Source: Betaproteobacteria bacterium (GTDB lineage: Bacteria > Pseudomonadota > Gammaproteobacteria > Burkholderiales > Burkholderiaceae). Taken from it: a stretch of 39,180 nucleotides of DNA. The stretch spans positions 1-39,180 of the forward strand of contig VGIH01000003.1 in the NCBI GenBank assembly GCA_016867965.1, written 5' to 3'. A model generated the notes under the pieces. That model had not been told where the DNA came from and made no database searches. It was given only the letters and a program-made list of their open reading frames with translations. Within the stretch, counting starts at the first letter, position 1. Every line of letters starts with the position of its first letter. This document shows, piece after piece, positions 30,647 through 38,601 of this stretch. Made by a program: the position numbers and the translations under genes.

Positions 30647-32725
30647 TTGAATCAATCAACGCCAATCATCGTTAAAGTAGTTGTTGATAGGCCTCTTCAA
30701 GAAGCTTTTGATTATTTATGGAATCAGGAATCTCTTCGGGTTAAACCCCAGATTGGGATGCTGGTAGAAGTCCCCTTTGGAAGAATAAGTCTGGTAGGCC
30801 TAATAATTGAAGTAACTACTTACTCTGAATTAAAGCAATCGAAATTAAAGGCAGTCCTTCGAGTCGCCCCTTTGATTCCGCTCAACGACCGTCTGATGGA
30901 ATTGGGGTATTTTGCATCCCAATACTACATTCATGGACTCGGCGAAACCCTTGTTTCGGCGATACCCAAATGGTGGCGCACAAGCAGTAACTGGAGCAAG
31001 CCACTACAACAATTAATTGCAAAGGAAAAGGCGACAGCGCAATCAAACAGTAAGAAGAAGATTGCCCAGAATCAGCTCAATGAAGAACAAACGCATGCAA
31101 TTCAGATACTGAGTAACCATCAAGCAGGAACATTTAATACATACCTTCTCAATGGGGTTACCGGAAGTGGGAAAACCGCCGTTTACCTTACGTTCATTGA
31201 ATCCTTGTTAAAACTCGATCGCGGCGCCCAAGCATTAATCATGCTGCCTGAAATTAATCTAACTCCACAATTACAAAGGCGGATTCAAGAGCACTTCCCC
31301 GAAGAGAACTTAGCGATACTTCATAGTGGATTAACAGAAAAACAACGTGGCATTGCGTGGCATCAAGCAATGACAGGGGCAGCGCGCATTGTATTGGGCA
31401 CGCGTTTATCGATCATGACCCCGTTGCCAAAATTGGTAGCGATCATTGTCGATGAGGAAAATGACAGCTCATTTAAACAACAAGAGGGTCTCGGGTATTC
31501 AGCGCGCGATCTCGCCATTTGGCGTGCGAAAAATGAACGGCTTCCAATCATTTTGGTATCGGCAACACCATCTTCCCAGACTTGGCACGCAGTAAAAGAA
31601 GGTCGGTATCAGGAAATTCAATTGTCCAATCGAGTCGGGGGATTTCAATTTCCCAATGTCGAGTTAGTTGCCCCTCATAAATCCTCACGTTCAATCATCA
31701 TGAGCCCTATGATGATCAGGGCGCTTGAAGTAAATTACCGCGAAGGCCGACAAAGTTTGGTATTGATTAACCGTCGCGGTATGGCGCCGGTGATTAGTTG
31801 TTCATCGTGCGATTGGTTGAGTGAGTGTGATCATTGCTCAAGTTATATGGTGATGCATCGCCAATTGGGCCACTTTAAAACGCCTATGCTGTGTTGTCAT
31901 CATTGCGGCCTCGTGAAGCCCATTCCTCAGGCGTGTCCATGGTGTAGTGACGTTGATTTGCAGCCCCTAGGTAGGGGGACCCAGAAGGTCGAGGATCAAT
32001 TACAAACACTGTTTCCGCAGGCAACCGTATTGCGTGTTGATGCCGATACTGCACGCACCAGCAAAAAGACCGAGGCACTGTTTCAAGAAATACATGACGG
32101 TGCGGCACAAATCATCGTTGGCACACAAATGCTAGCGAAGGGCCACGACTATAAAAATATCGGCCTAGTTTGTGTGCTGGATGCGGATGCAAGGCTGTAT
32201 TCAAATGACTATATGGCTCCGGAGCATTTATTTGCGCAGCTAGTTCAGGTTGCTGGACGGGCTGGACGTTTTAGTGGCGCACCCACGAAAATATTGATTG
32301 AAACTCGATATCCAGATGATCCCGTGTATCAATATATAAAAACATTTGATCTGGCAGGATTTATGGAGCATTTAATGTCTACCCGTCAGGAGGCGGGGTT
32401 GCCACCATTTAGCTATCAAGCTTTGGTGCATGCAGAGGCAAGGCAGAAAAAAGAAGTATTGACGTGGCTAAATCATGCAAAATTATTTTTGCAGAAGACC
32501 GCTTATTTACAAACGGGAATTACCGTCTTTGATCCAGTGCCCAAATCAATCGCTCGCCTTGGTGGGTGGGAGCGGTCGCAATTATTAATAGAGTCGCGTC
32601 ACAGGGCGCCGCTTCAGGCCCTACTTAATGAGCTTGAACACTATTTTCGCCAACAATCGCTCGGACGAATTTCAAAGGTGGGTAAAGTGCGCTGGTCAAT
32701 AGAGCGCGATCCATTATTTATTTAG
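30647..32725 (+). CDS. priA: Primosomal protein N' (replication restart helicase PriA)
   Basis: PriA recognises stalled forks and D-loops and reloads the replisome. The 692-residue protein has the N-terminal 3'-DNA-binding domain (VVVDRPLQEAFDYLW) and Walker A GVTGSGKT (170-177). Motif II reads DEEND (269-273), where the family usually has DEEH. The cysteine-rich zinc region contains CSSC, CDHC, a CCHHC stretch and CPWC, and RGTQKVEDQL and VAGRAGRF follow. A TAA in frame directly before TTG 30647, and no ATG until codon 38, force a TTG start. The stop overlaps the convergent gcvH stop by 4 nt. Confidence 0.96.
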   Translation: MNQSTPIIVKVVVDRPLQEAFDYLWNQESLRVKPQIGMLVEVPFGRISLVGLIIEVTTYSELKQSKLKAVLRVAPLIPLNDRLMELGYFASQYYIHGLGETLVSAIPKWWRTSSNWSKPLQQLIAKEKATAQSNSKKKIAQNQLNEEQTHAIQILSNHQAGTFNTYLLNGVTGSGKTAVYLTFIESLLKLDRGAQALIMLPEINLTPQLQRRIQEHFPEENLAILHSGLTEKQRGIAWHQAMTGAARIVLGTRLSIMTPLPKLVAIIVDEENDSSFKQQEGLGYSARDLAIWRAKNERLPIILVSATPSSQTWHAVKEGRYQEIQLSNRVGGFQFPNVELVAPHKSSRSIIMSPMMIRALEVNYREGRQSLVLINRRGMAPVISCSSCDWLSECDHCSSYMVMHRQLGHFKTPMLCCHHCGLVKPIPQACPWCSDVDLQPLGRGTQKVEDQLQTLFPQATVLRVDADTARTSKKTEALFQEIHDGAAQIIVGTQMLAKGHDYKNIGLVCVLDADARLYSNDYMAPEHLFAQLVQVAGRAGRFSGAPTKILIETRYPDDPVYQYIKTFDLAGFMEHLMSTRQEAGLPPFSYQALVHAEARQKKEVLTWLNHAKLFLQKTAYLQTGITVFDPVPKSIARLGGWERSQLLIESRHRAPLQALLNELEHYFRQQSLGRISKVGKVRWSIERDPLFI

Positions 32726-33114
32726 TTGCTAATACCAGACTCGTATTGACTGGCGCTCTGTAATAATCCAAGCTCGTTAAGAAATATTTTCTCGTCATTT
32801 GCTTGAATTTTAAAAAGCCAAACATGATAGGGTTGTGTGTTGATGCTCTCCGGATTTTCAGTAGCTACAGCATTAATTTCAGCAACGACCCCACTAATGG
32901 GCGCATGAATATCACTTGCTGCTTTAAGCGATTCAATCGTAGCGCATGCTTGACCTTGTTTTAAGCAAGATCCGATATCTGGAAGCTTTAGAAAAAGGAT
33001 ATCTCCGAGTGCTTCTTGGGCATGATTGCTAATACCAACCCAATAAAGACTATCGTCACCACGTTTAATCCACTCATGAGTTTGAGCAAATAAAAGATTA
33101 CTGAAAATATTCAT
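32722..33114 (-). CDS. gcvH: Glycine cleavage system H protein
   Basis: GcvH is the lipoyl carrier that shuttles the aminomethyl group in glycine decarboxylation. The 130-residue protein has HEWI near the N-terminus, VGISNHAQEALGDILFL, and the lipoylation motif ESLKAASDIHAPISG, with the lysine at 64. The C-terminus is normal for the family. No gcvT or gcvP lies beside it, so the rest of the system must be elsewhere if present. A role in lipoate transfer to other complexes is an alternative. It converges on priA with overlapping stops and diverges from the next gene by 42 nt. Confidence 0.93.
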   Translation of the reverse strand: MNIFSNLLFAQTHEWIKRGDDSLYWVGISNHAQEALGDILFLKLPDIGSCLKQGQACATIESLKAASDIHAPISGVVAEINAVATENPESINTQPYHVWLFKIQANDEKIFLNELGLLQSASQYESGISN

Positions 33115-33156
33115 TAGAATATTTTAACTAATGAATCAAGAACTTATCATTACGCA

Positions 33157-33801
33157 ATGACTTTAAAGCTCGCTATTGTACCTGTGACGCCGTTTGAGCA
33201 GAATTGCTCAATTGTGTTTTGTGAAAAAACAAAAGAGGCGGCCGTTATTGATCCGGGCGGGGATTTAGAAAAAATTGAGGATGCCTTATCGAAACTTGAT
33301 GTCAAACTTTGTAAGGTGTTATTAACGCATGGTCATTTAGATCACTGTGCCGGGGCGAAAGAGCTCGCAAAAAAATGGCAGGTTCCCATAGAGGGCCCCC
33401 ATCACCTTGAAAAATTTTGGCTTGATCAACTTCCTGAGCAAACAGTACGGTTTGGTTTTGGGGAGGCCGAACCCTTTGAGCCGGATCGCTGGTTACTTGA
33501 TGGCGATACGGTTCAGCTTGGAGAGCATAAACTCAAGGTGTTTCATTGTCCTGGGCACACACCCGGCCACATCGTGTTTTATGATGAGCCAACCCGCCTG
33601 GCTTTTGTTGGCGATGTTCTATTTGCCGGCTCAATTGGGCGTACTGACTTTCCGAGAGGCAATCATGCAGATCTGATATCTGCAATCAAAACGAAGTTAT
33701 GGCCACTAGGAAATGACGTGCATTTTGTACCAGGTCACGGCCCAATGTCGACCTTTGGCCGCGAAAGGCAAAGCAATCCCTACGTGGGGGATGGCGTTTA
33801 A
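33157..33801 (+). CDS. Metallo-beta-lactamase-fold hydrolase (glyoxalase II/YcbL-like)
   Basis: The 214-residue protein carries the metal-binding motif THGHLDH (57-63), further ligands in CPGHTPGH (H134), the acidic D153 in GDVLF, and H194 in VPGHGP. The block FAGSIGRTDFPRGN is typical of the YcbL/glyoxalase-II-like branch. It probably hydrolyses a thioester such as S-lactoylglutathione, but the substrate is not certain. No signal peptide is present, so it is cytoplasmic. Its stop overlaps that of the convergent zinc-ribbon gene by 3 nt. Confidence 0.9.
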   Translation: MTLKLAIVPVTPFEQNCSIVFCEKTKEAAVIDPGGDLEKIEDALSKLDVKLCKVLLTHGHLDHCAGAKELAKKWQVPIEGPHHLEKFWLDQLPEQTVRFGFGEAEPFEPDRWLLDGDTVQLGEHKLKVFHCPGHTPGHIVFYDEPTRLAFVGDVLFAGSIGRTDFPRGNHADLISAIKTKLWPLGNDVHFVPGHGPMSTFGRERQSNPYVGDGV

Positions 33802-33986
33802 GTTTTAGCGGAGCCGGTACGGTGAGTGCGGTTGTAGAGGCAACTGGCGCAAATCCAACGCTGTTTTCGGTTGCTTGTAGGAATCCAGGTGCCGCCTTCT
33901 AACCTTTTTTCCCGGCTGCATGAAGAGCAAAACTTAAGGCTGGGAGAAGTATCTTGGGTGGGAGTTGGGGTGGTTGACGTGGTCAT
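33798..33986 (-). CDS. Small zinc-ribbon-like protein, function unknown
   Basis: This 62-residue ORF encodes a threonine/proline-rich N-terminus and two CxxC pairs (C20/C23 and C46/C49). They are spaced like a zinc ribbon around GGTWIPTSN and RWICASC. I do not know its function. It lies 35 nt after the desaturase stop in the same direction and may be co-transcribed with it. The paired cysteines and the packing of its stop against the hydrolase gene argue that it is real. It could be a chance ORF, but the motif spacing makes that less likely. Confidence 0.65.
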   Translation of the reverse strand: MTTSTTPTPTQDTSPSLKFCSSCSREKRLEGGTWIPTSNRKQRWICASCLYNRTHRTGSAKT

Positions 33987-34021
33987 AACGGAATCTGATA
34001 AATCTTTTTGAAACCATTATT

Positions 34022-35170
34022 TTACCTCGTTTCCCCATTGTTAGAGGAGGTAAGCAGAACCCGAACGGAATCAGCCGTTTTTTTGCCATCAAAATCAAGC
34101 CAGGCCTTTTCTGTAAAATTATAAAGTTTGCAGGTCTTAGCGGTATCAAAATACCACTTCCAAGAGAAAGGTTGAACAATAATTCTTTCTGGCAATAGGC
34201 TTTCCAGTCGATCCTGGGCTTCCGGAAGGTTATAGAGGGGAACGCTCATGTCGACGTGATGCGCCGTATGCTCCATGATGTGATGCATCAGGGCTCCCCA
34301 ATAGAAGCCAAAAGTCAGGTGAACTGTGGTTGATACAAAAGGCTGCGCCCTTAACCACTCTGATTTATTGTCGTACCAACAAACTGCTGGATGGGTATGG
34401 TGTACATAAACAACAAAGCCAATCATCCCGTTCCAAAATAAGTAGGGAAGTACAAAGCCACACAGTAATGCGATCAGAACGGACTGCCCTGTGCTGATGG
34501 CAAAAAAGCTCAAAAGACCAATCCAGATCAAGGCAAAGGCGCTGACCAGAAGATTATCTTTTATAAAAATAGAACGATCTGCAGGACGGTATTTTTTATT
34601 CGGGAAGAACATTTTGTTCCACCAAATTTCAATTAAATAGTAGGCGACGGGACCCCAACCGCTTCGATAGTGCCGCTCTAAAAATTGTCGCCATTTGGGA
34701 AGGGCGTCATATTCAGACTTTGAAAGGGGCGCCCAAACAAAATCAAAGCCCTTGAGGTTGGTTTGTCCGTGATGGACAACGTTATGCCCGATATCCCATA
34801 GGCTGTATGGGGTAAGTGATGGCAAAAACGCGATCCGGCCAAGCACTTTATTTAAGGCGCGATGGGGGGTAAAGCTTTGATGGCACGCGTCGTGCCCCAA
34901 AATAAAGATTCTTCCCGTTATAAAGCCAGCAATTGCTCCGAAGAGAACCTTAATCAGAATATTCTCAAAATACACCGTGGCAGCAATGCTAAGAATCCAT
35001 AAGACGGCATCGAGAACTAGTAGCAAAATTGCCTTAAACGTTCTAGCCTCGGTCATTGGGCTTAGCCATGACCGAATAACCTTGCGGTGAGGAAGGGGAA
35101 GATCTGGGCTGAGGGGTGCCGGATTAACTAATGCTTGGTTGGAATGGAGGGCGATATTTAGCTCTGACAC
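34022..35170 (-). CDS. Membrane fatty acid desaturase (acyl-lipid type)
   Basis: The enzyme introduces a double bond into membrane lipid acyl chains with a di-iron centre. The 382-residue protein has the three histidine boxes HDACH (93-97), HNVVHH (129-134) and HTAHH (301-305), plus VHHTHP (256-261). Hydrophobic segments lie near 47-90 and 205-256. The pattern fits the delta-12/omega-6-like subgroup, though regioselectivity cannot be fixed from motifs. Such enzymes help keep membranes fluid in the cold. A zinc-ribbon mini-gene follows on the same strand, and tRNA-Arg lies upstream on that strand. Confidence 0.9.
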   Translation of the reverse strand: MSELNIALHSNQALVNPAPLSPDLPLPHRKVIRSWLSPMTEARTFKAILLLVLDAVLWILSIAATVYFENILIKVLFGAIAGFITGRIFILGHDACHQSFTPHRALNKVLGRIAFLPSLTPYSLWDIGHNVVHHGQTNLKGFDFVWAPLSKSEYDALPKWRQFLERHYRSGWGPVAYYLIEIWWNKMFFPNKKYRPADRSIFIKDNLLVSAFALIWIGLLSFFAISTGQSVLIALLCGFVLPYLFWNGMIGFVVYVHHTHPAVCWYDNKSEWLRAQPFVSTTVHLTFGFYWGALMHHIMEHTAHHVDMSVPLYNLPEAQDRLESLLPERIIVQPFSWKWYFDTAKTCKLYNFTEKAWLDFDGKKTADSVRVLLTSSNNGETR

Positions 35171-35238
35171 AGTGACTTTCTTAAGATCCTCAAATCATAG
35201 TGGTTTTTTTGGATTTCGGTGTTACGCAATGATGAAAC

Positions 35239-35314
35239 TGGCGCGCCCGGCAGGAATCGAACCTGCGACCCTTGGCTTCGGAGGCCAATACTCTATCCAC
35301 TGAGCTACGGGCGC
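35239..35314 (-). tRNA. tRNA-Arg, anticodon CCG
   Basis: The complement folds as a standard cloverleaf. The acceptor stem is GCGCCCG/CGGGCGC, the D-arm includes GCTCAGTGGATAGAG, and the anticodon stem TTGGC/GCCAA encloses loop CTCCGAA. The T-arm is GCAGG-TTCGATT-CCTGC. The anticodon CCG reads CGG arginine codons. CCA is encoded at the 3' end. The gene is 76 nt long and stands alone between the desaturase and cytochrome genes. Confidence 0.97.
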
Positions 35315-35412
35315 ATTTAGGACTAATCAGTATGTATTGTAAGTGCCTGAAACCAGGATGTTCTAGGTATACTTTATGCCATTCCTAATTAACCACACTT
35401 TTTCAAACCACT

Positions 35413-35937
35413 ATGAGCGAAGAGCACGGTAATTTAATTAAAAATACAAAGCAACTGAGTGTCGCAGTAATTGCTAGTTTTTTTGTACCCCTCATTATTA
35501 TTTTCTTACTGATTGTTTACGTTAGCAGTGGGAAAAATAAGCAGAATGTGGCTTCGGAAAAAAGTACGGAGACATTAATAAAGCCGGTTGGTAAATTAAA
35601 TTTCAAGGATGCGAGTGCTCCACGTGAAGTGCAAACCGGTGAGGCGGTTTATAAAACGGTGTGCGCTTCTTGCCATAACTCCGGCGCTGCTGGCGCTCCA
35701 AAGTATGGGGATTCGTCTTCCTGGGGCGGTAGACTTGCCAAGGGATACGATGCTCTTTATGCATCGGTTATGAAAGGCAAAGGTGCAATGCCTGCACGTG
35801 GCGGTGCAAGTCCAGCCGATGTTAGTGATTATGAAATTGCACGATCGGTTGTTTATCTTGCAAATTCAGCCGGCGGTAAATTTACTGAGCCCAAGGCTCC
35901 AGCCTCGGCACAAGCTCCGGCAGAACCAGCAAAGTAA
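35413..35937 (+). CDS. Membrane-anchored c-type cytochrome (cytochrome c5-like)
   Basis: The 174-residue protein has an uncleaved N-terminal membrane helix (about 15-37), a linker, and one haem c domain. The haem motif CASCH is at 84-88, and the likely methionine ligand is M126 in KGAMPARGG. The tail is rich in alanine and proline. The haem domain should face the periplasm and pass electrons to a terminal oxidase. No oxidase genes are adjacent. Its TAA abuts the rsmI stop on the opposite strand with no spacer. Confidence 0.92.
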   Translation: MSEEHGNLIKNTKQLSVAVIASFFVPLIIIFLLIVYVSSGKNKQNVASEKSTETLIKPVGKLNFKDASAPREVQTGEAVYKTVCASCHNSGAAGAPKYGDSSSWGGRLAKGYDALYASVMKGKGAMPARGGASPADVSDYEIARSVVYLANSAGGKFTEPKAPASAQAPAEPAK

Positions 35938-36834
35938 TTAACCACCACCTTTTTTTGCTTCAAGAGCAAGATCGTAGGCCTCATTTTTTTGAAGGCCATA
36001 CATTGATTGCAAAACTATTGAAAGATTTTTGCTGCTTAATTGCTTAGAAAGTAATTGAGCTAAGTGCCAAGGCTCATGGTTTTCCGAAATAGTTTTGCGA
36101 TTATTTCCTTCCAGGATAAAAACAAATTCACCTTTCAAGTGGTTGGGATTTTCAAGCCATCCTGGGATTTCATCGGCCCTTAATAAAAAAAGGCTTTCAA
36201 ATTTCTTACTAAGCTCTCGCCCAATACTTAGGCGACGACCATTGTCGAGAAGTTCGCTAAATCGAATTAAGGTTTTGGCCAAGCGATGTGGGCTTTCATA
36301 AAAAATGGTTGGAATCGGGCTTTCAATCATTAAGCGAAGCGCCTCTTCGAAATCATTTTTTGAGGTTGGTAAAAAACCAAGGAATTGAAACTGTCCGCGG
36401 GAGGCAATCATGACCTCACCAGCGATCGAGAGCATGGCGGTTAATGCACTTGGCCCTGGGATTGGAATAGTCTGATAGCCATTGATTTGAACCTCAGCAA
36501 CCAATCGAGCCCCAGGATCGGAGACTCCCGGGGTACCTGCGTCCGATAGATAGGCCCATCGTTCTCCCGCCTGAAGGTGATCCATAAGCTTTTTTGCTGC
36601 CTCAATCTCATTGTGCTCATGAATTGCCACCATTGGCTTTCTAATTCCATAATGTTTGAGAAGCAATAGGCTATGACGCTTATCTTCACAGGCAATTCCG
36701 TCAACAAGGTTCAGAATATGCAACGCCCTTAATGTAATGTCCCCCAAATTTCCGATGGGGGTGGCAACGACATACAAACTGCCGCTTGGAAAGTCCTGCT
36801 TTTGCAATGCATCGACTGACGGTATTTCCACCAT
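35938..36834 (-). CDS. rsmI: 16S rRNA (cytidine1402-2'-O)-methyltransferase RsmI
   Basis: RsmI methylates the 2'-OH of C1402 in the ribosomal decoding centre. The 298-residue protein has the family N-terminus LYVVATPIGNLGDITLRAL (20-38), the cofactor loop YLSDAGTPGVSDPG (95-108), and FYESPHRL. It diverges from the DiaA-like gene across a 98-nt gap. In E. coli the same neighbourhood is rsmI-lpoA-yraN-diaA-dolP; here lpoA and yraN are not present. Confidence 0.95.
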   Translation of the reverse strand: MVEIPSVDALQKQDFPSGSLYVVATPIGNLGDITLRALHILNLVDGIACEDKRHSLLLLKHYGIRKPMVAIHEHNEIEAAKKLMDHLQAGERWAYLSDAGTPGVSDPGARLVAEVQINGYQTIPIPGPSALTAMLSIAGEVMIASRGQFQFLGFLPTSKNDFEEALRLMIESPIPTIFYESPHRLAKTLIRFSELLDNGRRLSIGRELSKKFESLFLLRADEIPGWLENPNHLKGEFVFILEGNNRKTISENHEPWHLAQLLSKQLSSKNLSIVLQSMYGLQKNEAYDLALEAKKGGG

Positions 36835-36932
36835 GAAGAACCCCTTTAGAATTGATTATCTCTGCAAATGAGTTGAAATGAAAATTACATATAACGGTAT
36901 TTGGGGATGGCAAAACAGAGCATAATATTGCG

Positions 36933-37541
36933 ATGAAAACAAAACCTTTCGATGAGCTAAAAGCTAGGGCACAGCAGCATTTTGTTGATAGTATTGCGAC
37001 AAAGCAGTTGGGGTCTCAGACCTTACCGTCAGAAATTGCGCGCGCCATTTTTTTGATCACGCAATCGATTGAGGCGGGCGGAAAAATAATGGCCTGCGGA
37101 AATGGCGGATCTGCGGCAGACGCACAACATTTTGCAGCTGAATTGATGGGGCGTTTTGAGCGTGAGCGTCGCGAGCTTGCCGCGCTCGCACTCACAACCG
37201 ACTCATCCATATTGACAGCCATCGGCAATGATTACAGCTATGAGGAAGTATTTAGTAAGCAGGTGCGTGGTATCGGGCGCCCAGGCGATGTCTTGTTAGC
37301 CATTTCAACATCTGGCAACTCAAAGAATGTAATTAAGGCGATTGAAGCCGCCAAAAAGATTGGAATTCATATTGTTGCAATGACAGGCAATGGCGGGGGA
37401 AAACTTACTGCATTACTCAGCGGTGAGGATGTTCACTTATGTGTTCCCGCAACCCGTACTGCGCGCATTCAAGAAACCCATTTACTTTTATTGCATTGCC
37501 TTTGCGATGGTGTAGATCATGTTTTATTCAGCGAGGATTGA
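36933..37541 (+). CDS. diaA: DiaA/GmhA-type SIS-domain protein
   Basis: The 202-residue SIS-domain protein contains CGNGGSAADAQHFAAELMGRFE (55-76), LTTDSSILTAIGND (87-100) and the phosphosugar-site motif ISTSGNS (124-130). The segments ERERRELAALALTTD and LTAIGNDYSYEEVF are closer to E. coli DiaA, which binds DnaA and stimulates initiation, than to phosphoheptose isomerase GmhA. Context agrees: rsmI is next door and a BON lipoprotein follows, as for diaA in E. coli. Automated tools may call it phosphoheptose isomerase, and true GmhA activity cannot be ruled out. No strong ribosome site is seen. Confidence 0.8.
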   Translation: MKTKPFDELKARAQQHFVDSIATKQLGSQTLPSEIARAIFLITQSIEAGGKIMACGNGGSAADAQHFAAELMGRFERERRELAALALTTDSSILTAIGNDYSYEEVFSKQVRGIGRPGDVLLAISTSGNSKNVIKAIEAAKKIGIHIVAMTGNGGGKLTALLSGEDVHLCVPATRTARIQETHLLLLHCLCDGVDHVLFSED

Positions 37542-37542
37542 A

Positions 37543-38187
37543 ATGATGCGACTCGTCAAAATGGCTTGTACGGCCCTACTTGCTCTGCAGCTATCTGCTT
37601 GTGGTGTTTTAGTGGTTGGTGGCGTGGTGGGAGGCGCAACAATATTGGCGGATCGTAGAACGCCCGCGGTCCAGGCAATTGATTTAGGAATTAAGATTGA
37701 AGCTAATAGTCAGCTCTCCAAAAAGTTTGGGGATTCTGCACACATCGTCGTTGTCTCTTTTAATCAAAAGGTTCTTCTAATCGGCGAGGCGAAAGACGAT
37801 AACATTAAGACTCAGGCAGGCAATGATGTGAAGGCGATGAAGAACGTGCGCTCTCTATTTAATGAAATCGTGATCGGGCCCAATAGTTCATTTGGCCAAA
37901 GGGCAAGCGATACCTATTTGGCCTCAAACATTAAAACCCAACTCGTTTTTAGTCCTGATGTTCCCTCAAATTCCATGAGCATCTCGGTTGAAAGTGGCAA
38001 AGTTTATTTAATGGGGATATTGACCCAGAAAGAAGCTGATAAAGCCAAGCAAATTGTTAGCAAGGTTAGCGGTGTTAAGCAAGTATTTGCTTTCTTTGAC
38101 ATTATTTCGGAAGCCGAGAAGCGGCGCCTTGAGGAAGAGGGCAAAGCAAGAACTTCACAACCTGATACAAATCCTGCTCCAAACTGA
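37543..38187 (+). CDS. dolP: BON-domain outer-membrane lipoprotein (DolP/YraP-like)
   Basis: DolP is a two-BON-domain lipoprotein that supports outer-membrane integrity. From ATG 37543 the product has 214 residues, with a lipoprotein signal ending in LSAC (lipidated cysteine at 20). A VVGGVVGGA stretch follows. BON domain 1 covers about 45-110, BON domain 2 about 125-195, and the tail is polar. GAGG lies 6 nt before this ATG, so I prefer it to the track start at 37519, which reads from inside diaA. It begins 1 nt after the diaA stop. The signal and domain pair match the yraP position in E. coli. Confidence 0.88.
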   Translation: MMRLVKMACTALLALQLSACGVLVVGGVVGGATILADRRTPAVQAIDLGIKIEANSQLSKKFGDSAHIVVVSFNQKVLLIGEAKDDNIKTQAGNDVKAMKNVRSLFNEIVIGPNSSFGQRASDTYLASNIKTQLVFSPDVPSNSMSISVESGKVYLMGILTQKEADKAKQIVSKVSGVKQVFAFFDIISEAEKRRLEEEGKARTSQPDTNPAPN

Positions 38188-38363
38188 ATTTTGCAGCATT
38201 TTGCTCCAAATAATTAGTATTTACCCTAATATCTTGATCCATTACTTTTTCTAGATCCAAGGAGTTGGCCAGAAAGCCTTTTTAACCCATTGATTTCATT
38301 GCGGCCTAAATTTAGGGGGCTAATTTTGGGGTCGGGAAGCATCAAAATATTTATAAGAAGGTG
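38188..38363. other. Intergenic region upstream of the rrn promoter
   Basis: With the promoter and leader that follow, this completes a 414-nt gene-free stretch between dolP and 16S. I see no gene in it. TGCTCCAAA occurs twice near the dolP stop. A weak GGC-loop-GCC hairpin followed by TTTTT near 38267-38285 could be a minor terminator. The last 25 nt before the -35 are AT-rich and could act as an UP element. Confidence 0.4.
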
Positions 38364-38392
38364 TTGACATGTCTCTAAGGGTATGTCATAGT
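38364..38392 (+). promoter_or_regulatory. Candidate rRNA operon promoter
   Basis: A perfect TTGACA -35 (38364-38369) is followed after 17 nt by CATAGT (38387-38392, 4 of 6 matches). An AT-rich stretch lies immediately upstream. The predicted leader to mature 16S is about 200 nt. Confidence 0.6.
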
Positions 38393-38434
38393 TATGGACT
38401 TCGCTGAATTTACATGAATTATTTCTAGGTACAG

Positions 38435-38450
38435 CCTTCTTTAAAAATTA
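38435..38450 (+). promoter_or_regulatory. rRNA leader boxA-like antitermination site
   Basis: The leader contains CTTCTTTAAAAATTA, close to the bacterial boxA (TGCTCTTTAACA) that recruits the Nus factors. It lies about 40 nt after the predicted start of transcription. Confidence 0.6.
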
Positions 38451-38468
38451 GTCAACCGATAATTGTGG

Positions 38469-38592
38469 GTACTGAGTAGAGGCATCCAGTCCTTCGGGAC
38501 AGATGTAAATAAACAGTACTCATAGACAGTAAAAATGATTTGGTTTTATACCAAGTCAATTTCTTAAATGAGTGCGACGAACCGCAAGGTTC
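38469..38592 (+). other. Structured rRNA leader (tetraloop hairpins)
   Basis: GTCC-TTCG-GGAC (38489-38500) is a UUCG hairpin. It is enclosed by GTACTG (about 38469) pairing with CAGTAC (about 38515). GAACC-GCAA-GGTTC (38579-38592) is a GNRA hairpin just before 16S. These are likely processing or folding elements of the pre-rRNA. Confidence 0.55.
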
Positions 38593-38601
38593 ACAGGAAT
38601 T

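Noticed and set aside
33934-34179. 81-aa minus-strand ORF at the 3' end of the desaturase
   Set aside because: It is an alternative frame overlapping both the desaturase and the zinc-ribbon gene, with no recognisable motif.
37519-37542. Longer dolP from 37519
   Set aside because: It begins inside diaA and would place eight polar residues before the lipoprotein signal; GAGG supports 37543.
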